Assembly (NCBI GenBank): GCA_916700875.1
Contig: CAKAKS010000062.1
Span: forward strand, 11,130,960-11,194,959
Direction: 5' to 3'
From: Sebastes aleutianus
Taxonomy: Eukaryota > Chordata > Actinopteri > Perciformes > Sebastidae
DNA length: 64,000 nt
Under the pieces are notes generated by a model. The model was not told the origin of the DNA. It was given only the letters and a program-made list of their open reading frames with translations, and did not search any database. Of the stretch, positions 10,961 through 22,974 are shown piece by piece (position 1 is the stretch's first letter; the number at the start of each line of letters is the position of its first letter). Made by a program: the position numbers and the translations under genes.

Positions 10961-11985
10961 ATTGCCCTTCTTGAACAACAGGGATGCCAAATGGGACCTC
11001 AGACTTTTCCATTAGCTCATCAATTTAGACACACATTCAACTGCTGCTGTTTGGTACTTTAGATATCTCATTTTAATTACTAAATTATTAACTATTCCAG
11101 TCAAAGAAATTCACTGATGACAGTGAATTTCTTTTCCTCTTGGGAGGCTGTATCAAAAACATTAGCCATGGTGGGGTTTTCTGTCCCTGTCTGTCCCTCT
11201 TGTCCTCATCCCCAACCTGATTTTAAGCAGTATCCTGCCCGAGCTCCTGCTTTCAACCTCCTTCCCCTGACTGCCGACACTGGTAATCCTGTTAGGGCAA
11301 TTTGACAGAGGTGGAAAACACCCTGCTCTGGCGCGTTATGTAACTCAAACATATGCGCCACCTGCAGCAGCAGCAGCAGCAGATCTAGGTTGCCTGTGGA
11401 TCGGGTTACAAAGAGCATATTTATCTTCCTGCTCTCATGTGTAGAGATCTGTGGAGACGCTGCCCGACTTGTTATCAGCCATCTGTTGCTGTGACTGTTG
11501 CCCCTGAAGTCAATCCTCTTTTCATCGGGCGTTAGAAAATACACACACCTGACCTCTCCTTTAAGTTTCTACTCATGTCTTTGAAGACTCTTTCTTTGTT
11601 GTTGTTTTAAACTATTGTATTTCTTAGTCACATCTGTACTTCAACCTACACTTTGCTCATTTTTTATCCACCTTTTTAGCTATTTAAAGTGCCACATCAA
11701 ACCACGTTGCTAGCACAGGATAAGACGAACATGTCATAGTTTTCAATCATTCATCTTCCTTGTATCAGTCTAGAGTTTTAGCCAGCGATGCACAAATGCA
11801 TATCTACGTTAAAGCCATCCTAACCATCAAACTATCATCTGAATTCATGCATTGTCTACTGGTTCAGCGCTGACATGACTCATTTGATTTATAACCAGTC
11901 CACAAGTAGTTACTATTACCATGGAAATATTATAAAAGCTGCTAGGCTATAATTAAAGGAGTCAAGTCAATGAGGTTTTTCTCAC

Positions 11986-12062
11986 CTGTTGTCACAGATA
12001 TCCCAAGAGGCTACCGCCGATCTCTGCTCTGAGAGATTGCTTCTTTGTTCTTCTTGAGTTTG
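11986..12062 (-). other. pde6h: Predicted pde6h non-coding first exon
   Basis: A strong donor on the minus strand (AACAG/GTGAG, boundary at 11986) lies about 100 bases downstream of a TATA box. The transcription start is estimated at about 12060 from TATA spacing only. It would splice to 10746 across a 1.2-kb intron. Confidence 0.55.
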
Positions 12063-12085
12063 TGAAGCGTGTTGTCCCCCTTGTG

Positions 12086-12093
12086 CTTTTATA
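12086..12093 (-). promoter_or_regulatory. pde6h: pde6h TATA box
   Basis: TATAAAAG on the minus strand, with a GATTA homeodomain core about 12 bases upstream. Spacing to the predicted leader exon and its donor is right for a core promoter. Confidence 0.6.
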
Positions 12094-12099
12094 CCTCCA

Positions 12100-13083
12100 T
12101 CTGTAATCTCCACGTCCTCCTCTTTCCAGTCACATGGGCCCTGGAAAAAGGTCAAACGTCTCCACCAAAGCCAGCATCTTCTCCCCCCTCCCACCCTACC
12201 TAACTCTTAATTGTCCTTGTTCTCATCACCCCGCCCGCCGCAAACCTCCCTACCTGGGTAGACGGTGTCAAAGATCAATCTGGAAGGATTTGATCAGGCT
12301 TATCCCTCTAAACCTCAGCACGCCTGCATTCAGCTTAGCTGCGAGGAGACGAGCTGCTGGTCGCGTTTCAGGTCCATGTGAGATGCTGTTTTCACGTGTT
12401 GGACGTTGGAGCCACCATTGAACAGTGGTCAACACTCTTATTAGATTACTTCCGTTATATGAAAGATTATAATCTCCTTTGACTTTTAATTTGATAAATA
12501 TTAAAAGTTCAATAAAAGTAGCCTCTTCTTTCTGCAATATAAGTTGCGTCTTTGATTGTGAATTAGAGGACGTTTTAAGAAAGTGTTTTGATAAATCATT
12601 GCCTTAATCGGGTTTTGGCTCTGAGTCGAAGTGCCAAGCTGCATCTCTAGATGTGTAAACGTTGTTGTTGTTACACCAAAAAGTGTAGGTGACCTGCTTC
12701 TCCCTCCCCCATGATGCCAAACAATGTCAAACATCACATTTTTCTGTTCACTTTCAGCTTTAAGTAAGCTTGTTTTCGAAGTATTTCTTCCAAATTCGAG
12801 TTGATTACATGTCTATTTGTGTCTGAGCTTCACAGCATGGGTTTTGCACCCGCATGTGGAAGGGCCAGTGGTGCAGTGATTAAACGGATTAACACCAGTC
12901 ATCTAACTAGAAGTGCAAAATCAAACGCCACATGCACCTGGAGTTTTAGCAGGTCCAGTTGCCTTCGTCTTCAGGCCTCTAGATAGTTAGCTACTCCTTC
13001 CTTGAATGAGGTGAATGAAAATCCTCAAAAAACAGTATTTTTAACTTTCTTGCCAGTATTTAAGGAGAGGTAAAATAACGCGT
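12100..13083. other. pde6h upstream flank, no gene
   Basis: Only short domain-less frames on both strands (61-95 codons). This is the natural place for proximal promoter elements of pde6h. No repeat ends were recognised. Confidence 0.35.
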
Positions 13084-13587
13084 TTAAAGGGGAGCACCAC
13101 CTAAATTAAGTATTCCAATATATTATTTCCATGGCCTAGTAAAGTTCAATCAATATTTGTGAACATGAGCTCCTCTTTCTCAAAGCCAGAAACCAGAGAA
13201 GTAAGTCTCAAACTTGTGATGTCATCAGGGGAAAGTCTGGAGCTGCTCTATAGACAATGAATGGGAGACATTGCATGTTTGTTTTATTTTTTATACCCAA
13301 ATTAGGTTTATTCTATTGTAGTGTTCACAGTTGTGAAACAGAAAATGTTCCCATATACTCATGACATTCCCCTGGGTGCTCTCAGTGTCATCTATAACAC
13401 CTCAACCAATTCATCGTCTGTGGAGCAGCTCCACACGTTATACTTGATGACATCACAAGTTTGAGTTTTAGCACTCTAGTTTTTGGATTTGGGAGAGAGT
13501 TCATGTTAAATAATATTTTTTTTTAACTGTATTTGACCATAAGATCAACATGTATGAATTTTGAAAATTGGCGTAGTTCCCCTTTAA
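13084..13587. mobile_element. TTAA-flanked foldback miniature element, about 500 bp
   Basis: The left end TTAAAGGGGAGCACCACC and the right end (reverse complement TTAAAGGGGAACTACGCC) are inverted and both begin with TTAA. Internally CTCAAACTTGTGATGTCATC near 13208 is mirrored by GATGACATCACAAGTTTGAG near 13446, so the arms extend over about 150 bases. TTAA target choice fits piggyBac- or Kolobok-type elements. There is no transposase. Confidence 0.75.
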
Positions 13588-14209
13588 GATGTTGAATAAT
13601 ATTAAAATGTACCACGCCTGATTGGAACAGTACATCTAAACTGGTGTGATATAATGATCGAAAGTTGTCTCTTAATGGTTTGGCCGCTGCGTGTGGATCT
13701 AGAGGGAGGATCCCGGATTAGCTTGTTTGGATGCAGGACAAGTACCGAGAAACAGTCATGACACAACCACAGAGCGCTGATGGGAAGTTATGTAAGCAAA
13801 CATTTTAGTCTTCAAATTATCCAACAACCATTTTTTGAAACTCGTCAGTCATTTACAGACTTACAGACGTTAACACTAACTCACATAGACACAGGAAAAA
13901 CTCCTCACAGAAGGCCTCAGTTTGTTCCTTTTTTCATTTCTTTTGTTCTTCATGTCTTATATTCATGATTTAATTGATTTCTCCTCTCATTGCATTCTAT
14001 CTTGAATTCTTATCTTATATATTTTTGGATATATTCTATATGTTTTTAAGGGAGATGAAACCAAGGTGACAGCATCACATCAAACTACAAACGTGCTATA
14101 GCCTACTGTGTCGACACTGGACCTGAGAGATGACAAAAAGGTGAGGTGTGATATGATTTATATAAATAAATTGAATTGAATTGAATTATTTAGACACAGC
14201 GTTGCTGTA
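13588..14209. other. Non-coding spacer between elements
   Basis: AT-rich sequence with no supported gene. A short GAATT-rich tandem is at about 14170. Confidence 0.3.
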
Positions 14210-14640
14210 ATTTAAATGCTAACGTCAGCATGCTAGCATGTTCACAATGGAAATGCTAACATGCTGATGTTTAGCAGGTAGGCCTATAGCCTAATGTTTA
14301 CCATGATTGTTTAGTGTGTTAGCATGTTAACATTTGCTAAATGAAAAGTCAGAAGATCACCAAAGTCATTGGGATTCGTCTCCTGGGGAACATAAATGTC
14401 TGTACAAAATATCATGGCAATCTATTGAGGATATTTCAGTCTGGACGGAAGTGGGGGACCAACTAACTGACATTGCCAAAACTGTAACAAAATTAGCAAC
14501 TTGTTTAGCAATGATCTCCATGAAATCCTTTCCAAAGGGTGATAGCATAATGCTCATAATTACAGCTATATCTTTAAAGTTACTATGAGGAACTTTCATT
14601 TTGTGTTGATTTTGGCGGTCCCTGTGGACAAAAGCGGTAG
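14210..14640 (+). repeat. Interspersed repeat with GCTAACATGCTGATG words
   Basis: GCTAACATGCTGATGTTTAG and TTCACAATGG-type words, followed by CTGTACAAAATATCATGGCA and GATATTTCAGTCTGGAC, make up a repeat very common in teleost genomes. Related fragments occur at 8270-8340 and 52735-52830. The family name is unknown to me. Confidence 0.5.
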
Positions 14641-14669
14641 TGTTTCTGACCACCAGAGTCCCTTTAGAT

Positions 14670-15395
14670 CAGTGATTCTCAAAGTGGGGTCCGGGGACGC
14701 GAAATAATTTGCAATAAATCAAAAAATTGTGCTGTATCATTAAAAAGTACACATCTACAGATGGGGACTATTTCCGCCAATAAAACATGCATATTGTGTG
14801 TCCATTACTCCCACCATGTTAGCTTTGGGCCAATAGAAACTCTGAAATGATTGTGACACATTACGTCAAGTCATGAATCAGTCACTTTACTCAGGGAGCA
14901 ATGAACTGTTCCTGCTGCTGCTTAGCGTGACTTATAAGCTGGCGAGCATGGAGAAATATATGAGTCAGTCCACATCGTCAAGTCACGCTAAGCCCAAACT
15001 AGCTAAATTGAGAAAATATGACGACAGTTATATCGAGTTTTGTTTTATTGAGAACAGTGACGGGAGACCAAAATGCGTCGTGTGTTTTCAGGTGCTGGCG
15101 AGCGAAGCCATGAAGCAAGCCAAGCTAAAACTACATCTAATTACAAAACACCTGGAATATCAGGGCAAAACATAGTGATATTGACATGATTCAAACTGAA
15201 ATGTGGTTCCGTTTATCACTACGAAACAGGTCTGAAGTATTTTGTTTGGAAAGTTTTAGAATAGTTCCAATGGCATCTAAGAGTACAAATGGCATAATGC
15301 TTAATCAGTGTTACAATTATGAGGGGGTCCTTGGCACATCTTCTCCCTGTAAGGGGTCCCTGGCCCCAAAAAGTTTGAGAACCTTTTTTCGATAA
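14670..15395 (+). mobile_element. Degraded hAT element carrying a BED-type zinc-finger remnant
   Basis: The left terminus CAGTGATTCTCAAAGTGGGG at 14670 is mirrored by a right region reading TTTTTGGGGCCAGGGACC on the opposite strand (about 15355-15388). The outermost right bases are damaged. Between them a 100-codon frame at 14873-15175 encodes KYDDSYIEFCF, GRPKCVVCFQVLASEAM and LHLITKH. This matches the BED-finger C-x2-C...H-x4-H layout at the N-terminus of ZBED5/FAM200-like hAT transposases. The catalytic domain is missing, so the element is not autonomous. Confidence 0.7.
14942..15175 (+). pseudogene. hAT transposase N-terminal fragment (BED zinc finger)
   Basis: The finger-containing part of the frame (after the internal methionine in the EKYMSQSTSS context) keeps two cysteines spaced CVVC and two histidines spaced HLITKH. 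The frame stops at TAG immediately after the finger. Full-length hAT transposases run about 600 residues, so this is a truncated relic. A domesticated solo-BED protein is possible but nothing here supports expression. Confidence 0.6.
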
Positions 15396-15478
15396 CCTTT
15401 CATTTTACTGCAACAGGGTCTGACAGTTTGCCCCTCGCAGTCCTGGCTCTGATTCTCCTGTGCCTCTGTCCCCTCCAG

Positions 15479-15685
15479 CGGGCCCAGCAAAACGTCCTGG
15501 TTCTCCAGCAGCATGGTGTGTGTGGCGCAGAGCTCTCTACTTCCCGCCGGAGCTCCGACTGCAGGTCTGGATCTGGGTCTGTCCACGGCGGGCTGTTCGC
15601 TGCCGGAGGCCCCACTGGAGGCCCCTCTGGGGGCCCCACTGGGGGCCCCACTGGAGTCTGAGCTGAAGGAGTTTCTGGTGAACCT
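15479..15685 (+). other. Orphan coding-exon candidate of unknown gene
   Basis: A GC-rich 207-base block is bounded by a strong acceptor (long pyrimidine tract ending CCCCTCCAG) and a near-consensus donor (AACCT/GTAAGT). The frame that stays open through to the donor contains an ATG at 15513. It includes a short degenerate repeat of APLG/APLE and then ESELKEFLVN. I do not recognise the protein and found no partner exons. The complementary strand is also open here, so the coding strand is uncertain, and the block may be a pseudogene or a chance structure. Confidence 0.25.
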
Positions 15686-17430
15686 GTAAGTCGTTTTGTC
15701 TGATTTTGTTTCATTAAGAATAACTACAGTACATAGAAAACGCCAATATTCTTGCTGATGGTCTTGTTTGCTTCTATAGGTCATAAAGAGGCATCAGTAT
15801 TAAATTGAGAGTGTTTCATAACTAGTTAAAAGTTCTTTATAGTAACTTTAAGTGGCTCTAATCATACTTATTAAATATCTATTTAGTCATGTATTCTCTC
15901 CAACTGATTAACTCAAGTGTAATTGGAAGCAAGGGCCACTAAATGGTGATTAGAGTTATCTGTTTTTTTTAAATAATGATGAAAGTTAGTTGGTTTTCAA
16001 ATTTCAAATATCCTTTTACAATGAAAACATACACTTATTTTGCGATTTTTTTTATCATTTCATATTGGTTTGGGATAGGGGTCTATCATATGCTGCACAT
16101 TGATCGGCTGAGGTTTTGAGGGCAAGATGGGCATCTGGTCCCTAAAGCAGCCCAGGACAATGACTAAGCCTCTTAAACAGTATGTAGGCTAGAGGTAGGA
16201 CGGAGCTGGCTTCTTTAAGTACACAGGCTGTTAATGTAAACTCTGGATTATCAGCCTATAGGTTGGGAACCACAGTTATGAGCAACAGGCCTGTTTCATC
16301 AATGTATTCACATCACAAATCTACTATACTTGCCAGTATGCTGAAAATGTTTATGGAGACTTTCCAGAAATACTTCTGTAGGTACAGTTAACTCACCTAA
16401 GCTTGTCGCCTCTTTAAGTACGCAGGCAGATAATTAGCATAATACTCCTCAGTAATGAACTGGGCTGAACTGTACCCTGTGCAGGGTTGAGTGTAGGTCA
16501 ATATGTCAATCCTGGAGCCCACTCTTCTTACGTCGGCGTAGAACACGCTAATGCGTAGGCTACTAATTAGCTTAACAGAGGGACTCAGACTTGAAAAAGC
16601 AATATTACACAAGGGGTACTGGGTTTGTTCAGCTTCACAGGCAGCATATTACAGCTTGTCAAACATCAGCTAAGTACGACTTCAACAGACAAATCTGTTC
16701 TTTCATGAAGCTCATGAATCGCAGTGTTTGTGTGTGTGTTCAGAGGAAACCATACTCTTTTTACGTCCAAGCTCTCTGGCTCGAGGACCGTCATATACAG
16801 TGCAGGCATACAGTAGCCAACATATGGTCTGTTGAATGTATGGAGGTTTGCTTCCCACCCCGCAAAAAGCTCAAAGAGACCATGAATGACTATTCTCGGC
16901 ATATAAATGCACCTTTTTTTTTTTTTTTTAAGCGTAAAGGGTCTAGACGGGACTGAACCACTGTCTCTACTGTCACTTTGGATTCAGATGCTGAACTCAC
17001 GCTTTGTGTCCAAGACAAATTTATATGTGTAAATTCTAAGCCATCTCCTCCAAAAATAGGAAAATGTGACCATTAGCACAAGATTTAAAGATAGAATTAA
17101 GGTTTTAGGAAAGAGACCCCAGACACATTAAAATTCACTCAGCTTCAAGTCAACCCTTTACTGTGCTCTGATCCTCTCTGCACACACTAAGGGTGAAATG
17201 TAAACTGTATTTCCAGCAGCTTTGTATGGCTAAATAATGACCCATCTACAGTGTGGCTGTTGATGTTTGTGGTTACAGTAGGATAGAGGAAATGGTCTTC
17301 ATAAAGATAACTCTATTAAAGTATGGGTGGAGAGAGATTGTATGTTCCAAACACTCATAACCCAATATTTCTGCATGCTGGTGGACTTGGGGGTGTGACT
17401 GCCCTCTTGAATTCCCCTGTGGTAGATAAA
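15686..17430. other. Non-coding, no supported gene
   Basis: A terminus-like GGTTGGGAACCACAG at about 16262 resembles a hAT right end without a found partner. Small domain-less frames at 16397-16956 overlap on both strands. Poly-T at about 16912-16930. Confidence 0.35.
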
Positions 17431-17815
17431 ACATGATGCAATGCCCTTTAGGGTGCCCTTGCAGTAGAGGAAATGTGATGAAGGGACCTCTAGGGGGCCC
17501 TTAAATGGCGAAAACATGATAAAGTGCCCTCTAGGGTGCCCTTCCAGTAGAGTAAATGTGATAAAGTGCCCTCCAGGGTGCCCTTCCAGTAGAGAAAACA
17601 TGATAAAGTGCCCTCTAGGGTGCCCTTCCAGTGGAGAAAACATGATAAAGTGCCCTCTAGGGTGCCCTTCCAATAGAGAAAACATGATAAAGTGCCCTCT
17701 AGGGTGCCCTTCCAGTAGAGAAAGTGTGATAAAGTGCCCTCTAGGGTGCCCTTCCATTAGAGAAAATGTGATAAATGGCCTTAAAATTGAGAAGATGAGA
17801 TGCAGTGCCATATAG
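17431..17815 (+). repeat. 42-bp minisatellite, about nine copies
   Basis: The unit begins GATAAAGTGCCCTCTAGGGT and continues GCCCTTCCAGTAGAGAAAAC AT. The first two copies are diverged and the last five are almost identical. Because 42 is a multiple of three and the unit has few stops, both strands stay open (99 and 170 codons). The apparent 14-residue protein repeats are therefore an artefact. Confidence 0.9.
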
Positions 17816-18376
17816 GCTGCCCTACAAGCTAGACCCCCACCGCATGCAGCTGGTGCCCCTCAGACAGCCTGAGCCCATCACTGTTTCTGCATGTATTAAG
17901 CCATATTGGAGAAAATACAGCAGAGAAGTGGATTATGCTGGAAGAGTGATTCAAGAGGTTTTAATGGATGTTTTTTTCTAACATGAAAACTTGACACCAT
18001 TGGAACCTTTCAATGACCGAAACTACAAAGTTTTAACAGCCACCTTTCAAGCCTTCGTGGGGTGAGTTTATATCAGTTTAAATGTGTGTATAATGTAGCA
18101 TAGACTAATAATAGTCTTGTGCATGAACCACACGTATCCTAACATGTCTGCACCATATGAATAGGGGCAAAGAGTTCAGACTGTCTGCTGGTAAATATGA
18201 GGTCAGATGGTGGTGGGCCAGTATTGGTGTTGACAGTTGTACAACACGTTCAGAGAGCGACGTACAGCAGATCACATGCACACGGGACACTTCCTAATCC
18301 CATTTGAACACTTGCTGACGGGACATTGACAGCCATATTGATCTCTGACTTCACACTGCACACTCATACGCTAAGT
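17816..18376. other. Non-coding spacer
   Basis: No gene, RNA or repeat end recognised. Confidence 0.3.
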
Positions 18377-18800
18377 CAGTGCTTCCCAACCTTTTTTTTT
18401 TTTTTCAGATACACGCCCACAGCACAGTCAACTCAAGTAGCCCTTCAACAACACCTCCAGTCATGATCCAGATATGTTCATTTAAAATCATTTAAACATT
18501 TCATACAGTTGAGCTGTTAGTGGTTGTGTTAGTCAAGTTTGCTTTCGTCCTACTATTACTACCGGCAGAAGCTTGACATTTTTTCGAACATATACTTTTA
18601 GCTAATGTTTCAACCATTTACCTACTTATTAATTATTAATTATTTAGCTAACTATTTCAACTGTTTATCTATTACTTTTAGCTAATATTCTAACTGTTTT
18701 AATTATCACTTTTAGCTAATAAGCCCATTTCAACCATTTATCGATTAGACTACTTTAGCTAATATTTCAACCGTTTATCCTTCAGACTATGTTTAGCTAA
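18377..18800 (+). repeat. hAT-like terminus followed by degenerate AT-rich tandem
   Basis: CAGTGCTTCCCAACC with a poly-T run marks a hAT-style left end. From about 18595 the words TTTAGCTAATATTTCAACC and GTTTATC recur at roughly 45-base spacing, five or six times, with decay. The right end was not identified. Confidence 0.5.
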
Positions 18801-19130
18801 TATTTCAGTGGGTACGTAATGTAATCGGTGTGTGCCCGACCACCGTGTAACCCCGGTAACACCGACTACCGCGACAAGCCTAGTACACGTCACATGTACG
18901 CAAATGTCACTACAGAAATGTAACTTTAAAAACAAAACGCTGGTCTCCTGGTTGAAAGTCCTGTGTTTGTTGGACCCGCTCACCATAAGCAGTCTTTCTC
19001 CCTTTTTATTCTACGTCACTAGCTCTGAGCGTAGCATATTCACACGGATGCATTTTGCAGACGGTACAGACTATATGGCGTACAAATTGCCTAAAACAAG
19101 AACAGCGTTCTTATTGCCCGCTTTTGCCTA
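18801..19130 (+). repeat. Copy of a dispersed repeat family (TCTCCTGGTTGAAAGTCCTG family)
   Basis: Shared words are TCTCCTGGTTGAAAGTC, GTGTTTGTTGGACCC, AAGCAGTCTTTCTC, TCTGAGCGTAGCATATT and ATGGCGTACAAAT. Other copies lie at 20850-21260, 40240-40690 and, inverted, at 45005-45537, with a partial one at 22035-22140. Boundaries are approximate. Confidence 0.7.
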
Positions 19131-20849
19131 GAGCGTTATCGTGTCATTCATATGTATGTCTTCCCCCTGGTTGGGAATCATCGGTGACACACTTCACAAG
19201 CCTACCTGTGGTCACATGCATGCACACTACACAAACAATTACTGTACATGTATCACAGATGCATACTCCTGTGTTTGTGCTGTCTGTGAGTATTTTTTAT
19301 GCTATTCAGTTTAGGCTGATCCCTCATACAGAGCTCCTGTTTCACATGAGACTCCGCTGTGACTCTAGTAAGGAGGCTTTTAACCACATGAGATGGGAGC
19401 CTATCTCCTCTGGCTGGCTGGTTCTGGATTCAGGATCTCCTGATCCTTCAGACAGACTCAACGATGAGGCTAGTCAAGCTTTTTTGGTCATGGCTCTGCA
19501 ACTCTGAAACAAAGAGTCAGTAGTATCATCCTGTTCAATCTCTTGGTAAAAACTACTCATGTAAAGTTTCTTATTCTGTTTGATCTGCCAGATCTGTGAT
19601 GTTGTTTTTTCCCATTTGTTATGGCCTTGATGCCGCAATCCTCTATTTATTCTATTTCATATTTTCATATTGTGTACCTAGTTGTTATCCTGATCTATGT
19701 CATCTGCCACCTCTTTTATATCTCTTGATTAGGCTACTTTGTAACTGCCTTCAGATGCGCCACATACATTATTCATAAGAGATCACCGCTGTTTCTGTTG
19801 CATTAATATTAGATATTAGAATCTTAACAACCCTGCTTTGTATTTTACATAAGTCATTTTAATTTCAGTTCAGTCAGTATACACGGGACTCTCCCCTCCC
19901 GTTCAATTGGAATTCTATGGCATGGCTCACAGAAATTCACTTCAAATGCAACTAATGATTTTACTCATTCATGCAAACACATTTTGCATTTCCATTTCCT
20001 ATCTGCCACGCTTCTTTAAGCTTTGAAGTGCAAAAACCCTTCAGTTTTAGCCTAAATCTTTTACTTTCATGGCATCTAGCAGATTTATTTTATATAGGGA
20101 TTTGCCTGTAGTAAATATAATCATTTTCTATTTGATTAATTTTAATTTTCCTTTTTAAAAGCATTCCAATTTCTTCGTATTTCTCTGTTGATGAATAAGC
20201 ATTAAATAAAAAGAACATGCTGGCATTGCCTGTAAAGTCATAGTGTTGACTTGTTAGCATATTGATTGAGGTACTTAGCTTTCAGCAACTTGTGGTTTTA
20301 TTTTACCAGTTTACCTTGCAATAGAGACACATATTTTTACTGCAGTAATAAAAAGACGAGTTGTCCTTTTCATTGTTATTGCTAATCTCTATTTCTGTTC
20401 CTGGTATCGTTCCAGGGATGCTGGGAATTTTCCTTTGTGTGTGTCAGTGTTATGTAAGACTTTAAGAAGCCAGCGTGCTGAACTAATTGGACACTGGGCA
20501 GAATTCTCTGAAGGGCAGATTGACCTGAATCTCATTTCATTGGCTTATGTCGCTAGTCGTCACGAGGCGTTTCTCAAAACATTTTCAGGAACTGTTTAAG
20601 TCTTGTTTTCCTCCTTTGCAGAGCGCAGGTTGTATTTCTATGTCTTCGTGTATATTGTTTCTGTCAGTGTATTTGTCCATGACACGAAGCTGTCAGGTGA
20701 AAATCATATAGAAGACATTTATGAAGTTATTTATCGCAGGGAGAATTTCTGCAATTGCTGCAGTCGTGTTTGTGTGATTTTGTGTCACGTTAAGACACAA
20801 ATGTCTCATCCATCAACATGCTGAAAATTGTCATTGAGAATTTGTTGCA
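19131..20849. other. Non-coding, no supported gene
   Basis: A 150-codon frame ending at 19507 and several shorter ones contain no recognisable domain and begin inside the repeat copy. The rest is AT-rich. Confidence 0.35.
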
Positions 20850-21260
20850 AGCGTATAAATAGCACAACATTTTACACAGACAGTCCGCGTGTCATGAGGA
20901 CGCATTTTAGCCATTCCGCGTGTCATTTGTGCGCCACGCAACAAAACTATGTTAACGCCCGCAGTTAGGTTGAGGCAACAAAACCACTTATTTTAGAAAA
21001 AACTTCATGGAAGGGCTTAAAATAAGTACGGAAACTAAGTAAAATACCTACGGAAACAGCGTAACACAACTACAGAAAACACGTCTCAAACGTAACTTAC
21101 AAAACAAAAACACCGTCTCCTGGTTGAAAGTTGTTTGTTGGACCCTTCCAACTCCCCACCCATCCACCATCTTACTTGCTTTTTATTTTGCATAACTAGC
21201 TCTGAGTGTAGCATGTTTACGCAGATGCGTTTACATTGAACTCAGTACAGACTACTAGCT
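20850..21260 (+). repeat. Second copy of the TCTCCTGGTTGAAAG repeat family
   Basis: It starts with GCGTATAAATAGCACAACAT and carries CGTGTCATTTGTGCGCCACG, CAACAAAACTA, TCTCCTGGTTGAAAG, GTTGTTTGTTGGACCC and GCTCTGAGTGTAGCATG, in the same order as the copy at 40 kb. Confidence 0.75.
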
Positions 21261-22974
21261 AAAGACCGAGCTCTTCCATGAACACCTCTGCACCTAATGA
21301 CATTGATGTTATTGATGACATTGACGTTATTGATGATATTGATGATGTTGTTGATGTTGTTAAAGCTTCAGTAGGCAGAATTTTTTTTGGCATCATTGGG
21401 CAAAAATTACATAATAACCTTTCAGCATATTGTAATTCAAGTGAGTGCTCTGGGAGAAAACTAGACTTCTGCCCCTCCTCATGGCTCTGTTTTCAGACTT
21501 TTAAAAGTGCTTGGTATTTCCTCAACTGATCTCAACATGGCTGCTGGGTCACAAACTTTCTCATTTTACAGCTAAACAGTACACTACAAGATGTTTCTGA
21601 AAACATTTGAGACGAGAAATAGGCATTACAGTAACAGAATATTGATTCATATTTGATTAGCGCTGCCTAGTTTGGCCGCTTGATTGGAGTTCGCAAGTGA
21701 TTGACAGCCGGCTCTCATAGATGGCAGCTGGACGGCAGACTCCAGATCAGTCTCATGCACTACTGTCAGGATATAGTGACCGTTATATAAAAATAACTAA
21801 TTTTTAATCATATTTGCTCCGTTTCTACCCACTGCAGCTTTAATGATGATGATGATGACAAAAAAATCTACTTCTATACACCCTGTGCACTGCCTGTCGG
21901 CACCTGTGTCCGATCTTGAAGCTGCTTTTGGCGCTTACTCACGTTGCTCCCTCCTATCTAGATCCTTGTTTGTGTTGAAAGAACTCTCAGATGTACGTCG
22001 CTTTGGACAAAAGCATCTGCTAAATGAAATTGTAGAGTTGTACATGGCGTACAAATGACACTCCAAAAGCAAGAAAGGCATTCATATCACACGCTAAATG
22101 CTTTGCGCATTAACGTGGCATTCTTACACCTTTTTGTGCGAACGGGCTGCCTGTCCGCCTGAGGGGGAAAAAAATCAATCTTACCGTTTGACTCTCCTGT
22201 GTGCCCATGCATTTTACATACAGCTAAAGTGTTCTTCCCTGGCAGGCACTTTGCCAAACTATCCCACTTTTCTTCTGAAACTCCTCAGCGAGTCTCAAAG
22301 AATTGGGATTACGCTGCAGAAATGCAGAACTTCTCACAGAAGAGTCACAGCGAGGCCCCCTCTGCCATAAAATCCTGTTATTTTTCGCCTCACAGACCGA
22401 GGCGAGCTGTGAGCTACATGTGCAGCAGCAAGTGTGTGGGTGTGCAATTATTAATATGCCATATTTCATTTGAGGCAGGAATGAAAACATTGTGCAAAAG
22501 GAGAGGAAGGAGGCAGCGGACGACTTTGCTATCCTGCAGCCATTATAGCAAAGTCAGAATATGAAACAGGAGAATAAACATTGAGATTCATGTTGCACAG
22601 CGTACGCTGAATACTATTTGTTGAACCCCGACCTTAGCTTTGGTGTTATATGAATCAGAAATGAAAGCAAGGACAAAATGAGAATTTCTTCAATGGAAAA
22701 CGTGCGCCTCACTGATTGTACAGTGTTGCATCAAAATCCGTCCACACAACGACCGTTTTCAAAAAGATGTAAAGATGAGTAGGCTGAACTGATGTGAGGT
22801 CGGACATGAAGGATGATTGGTTTCAATCTCGGTGAGAGGAAAGCATGTTATTGTCTGAAATTCAACACAGAGTATCACACAAACTTCAAGTAGTATAGAG
22901 AGACCGAGAGAAAACGGATGCAAATGTGACCTTGGCTTTGATGTGATAGAAATGATAGAGGAGAAGCAAGATAA
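21261..22974. other. Non-coding with simple repeats and a partial repeat-family copy
   Basis: A GATGTTATT-type triplet run lies at 21298-21362. ACATGGCGTACAAATGACAC at about 22042 is a partial copy of the dispersed family. Overlapping frames at 22098-22564 on both strands have no domain. Confidence 0.4.

Noticed and set aside
17299..17811. 170-codon minus-strand repeat protein
   Set aside because: The repeats are the 42-bp minisatellite; both strands are open for the same reason.
21278..21529. 83-codon frame with acidic IDDIDVIDD start
   Set aside because: The N-terminus is a GAT/GTT simple repeat and the remainder has no recognisable feature.
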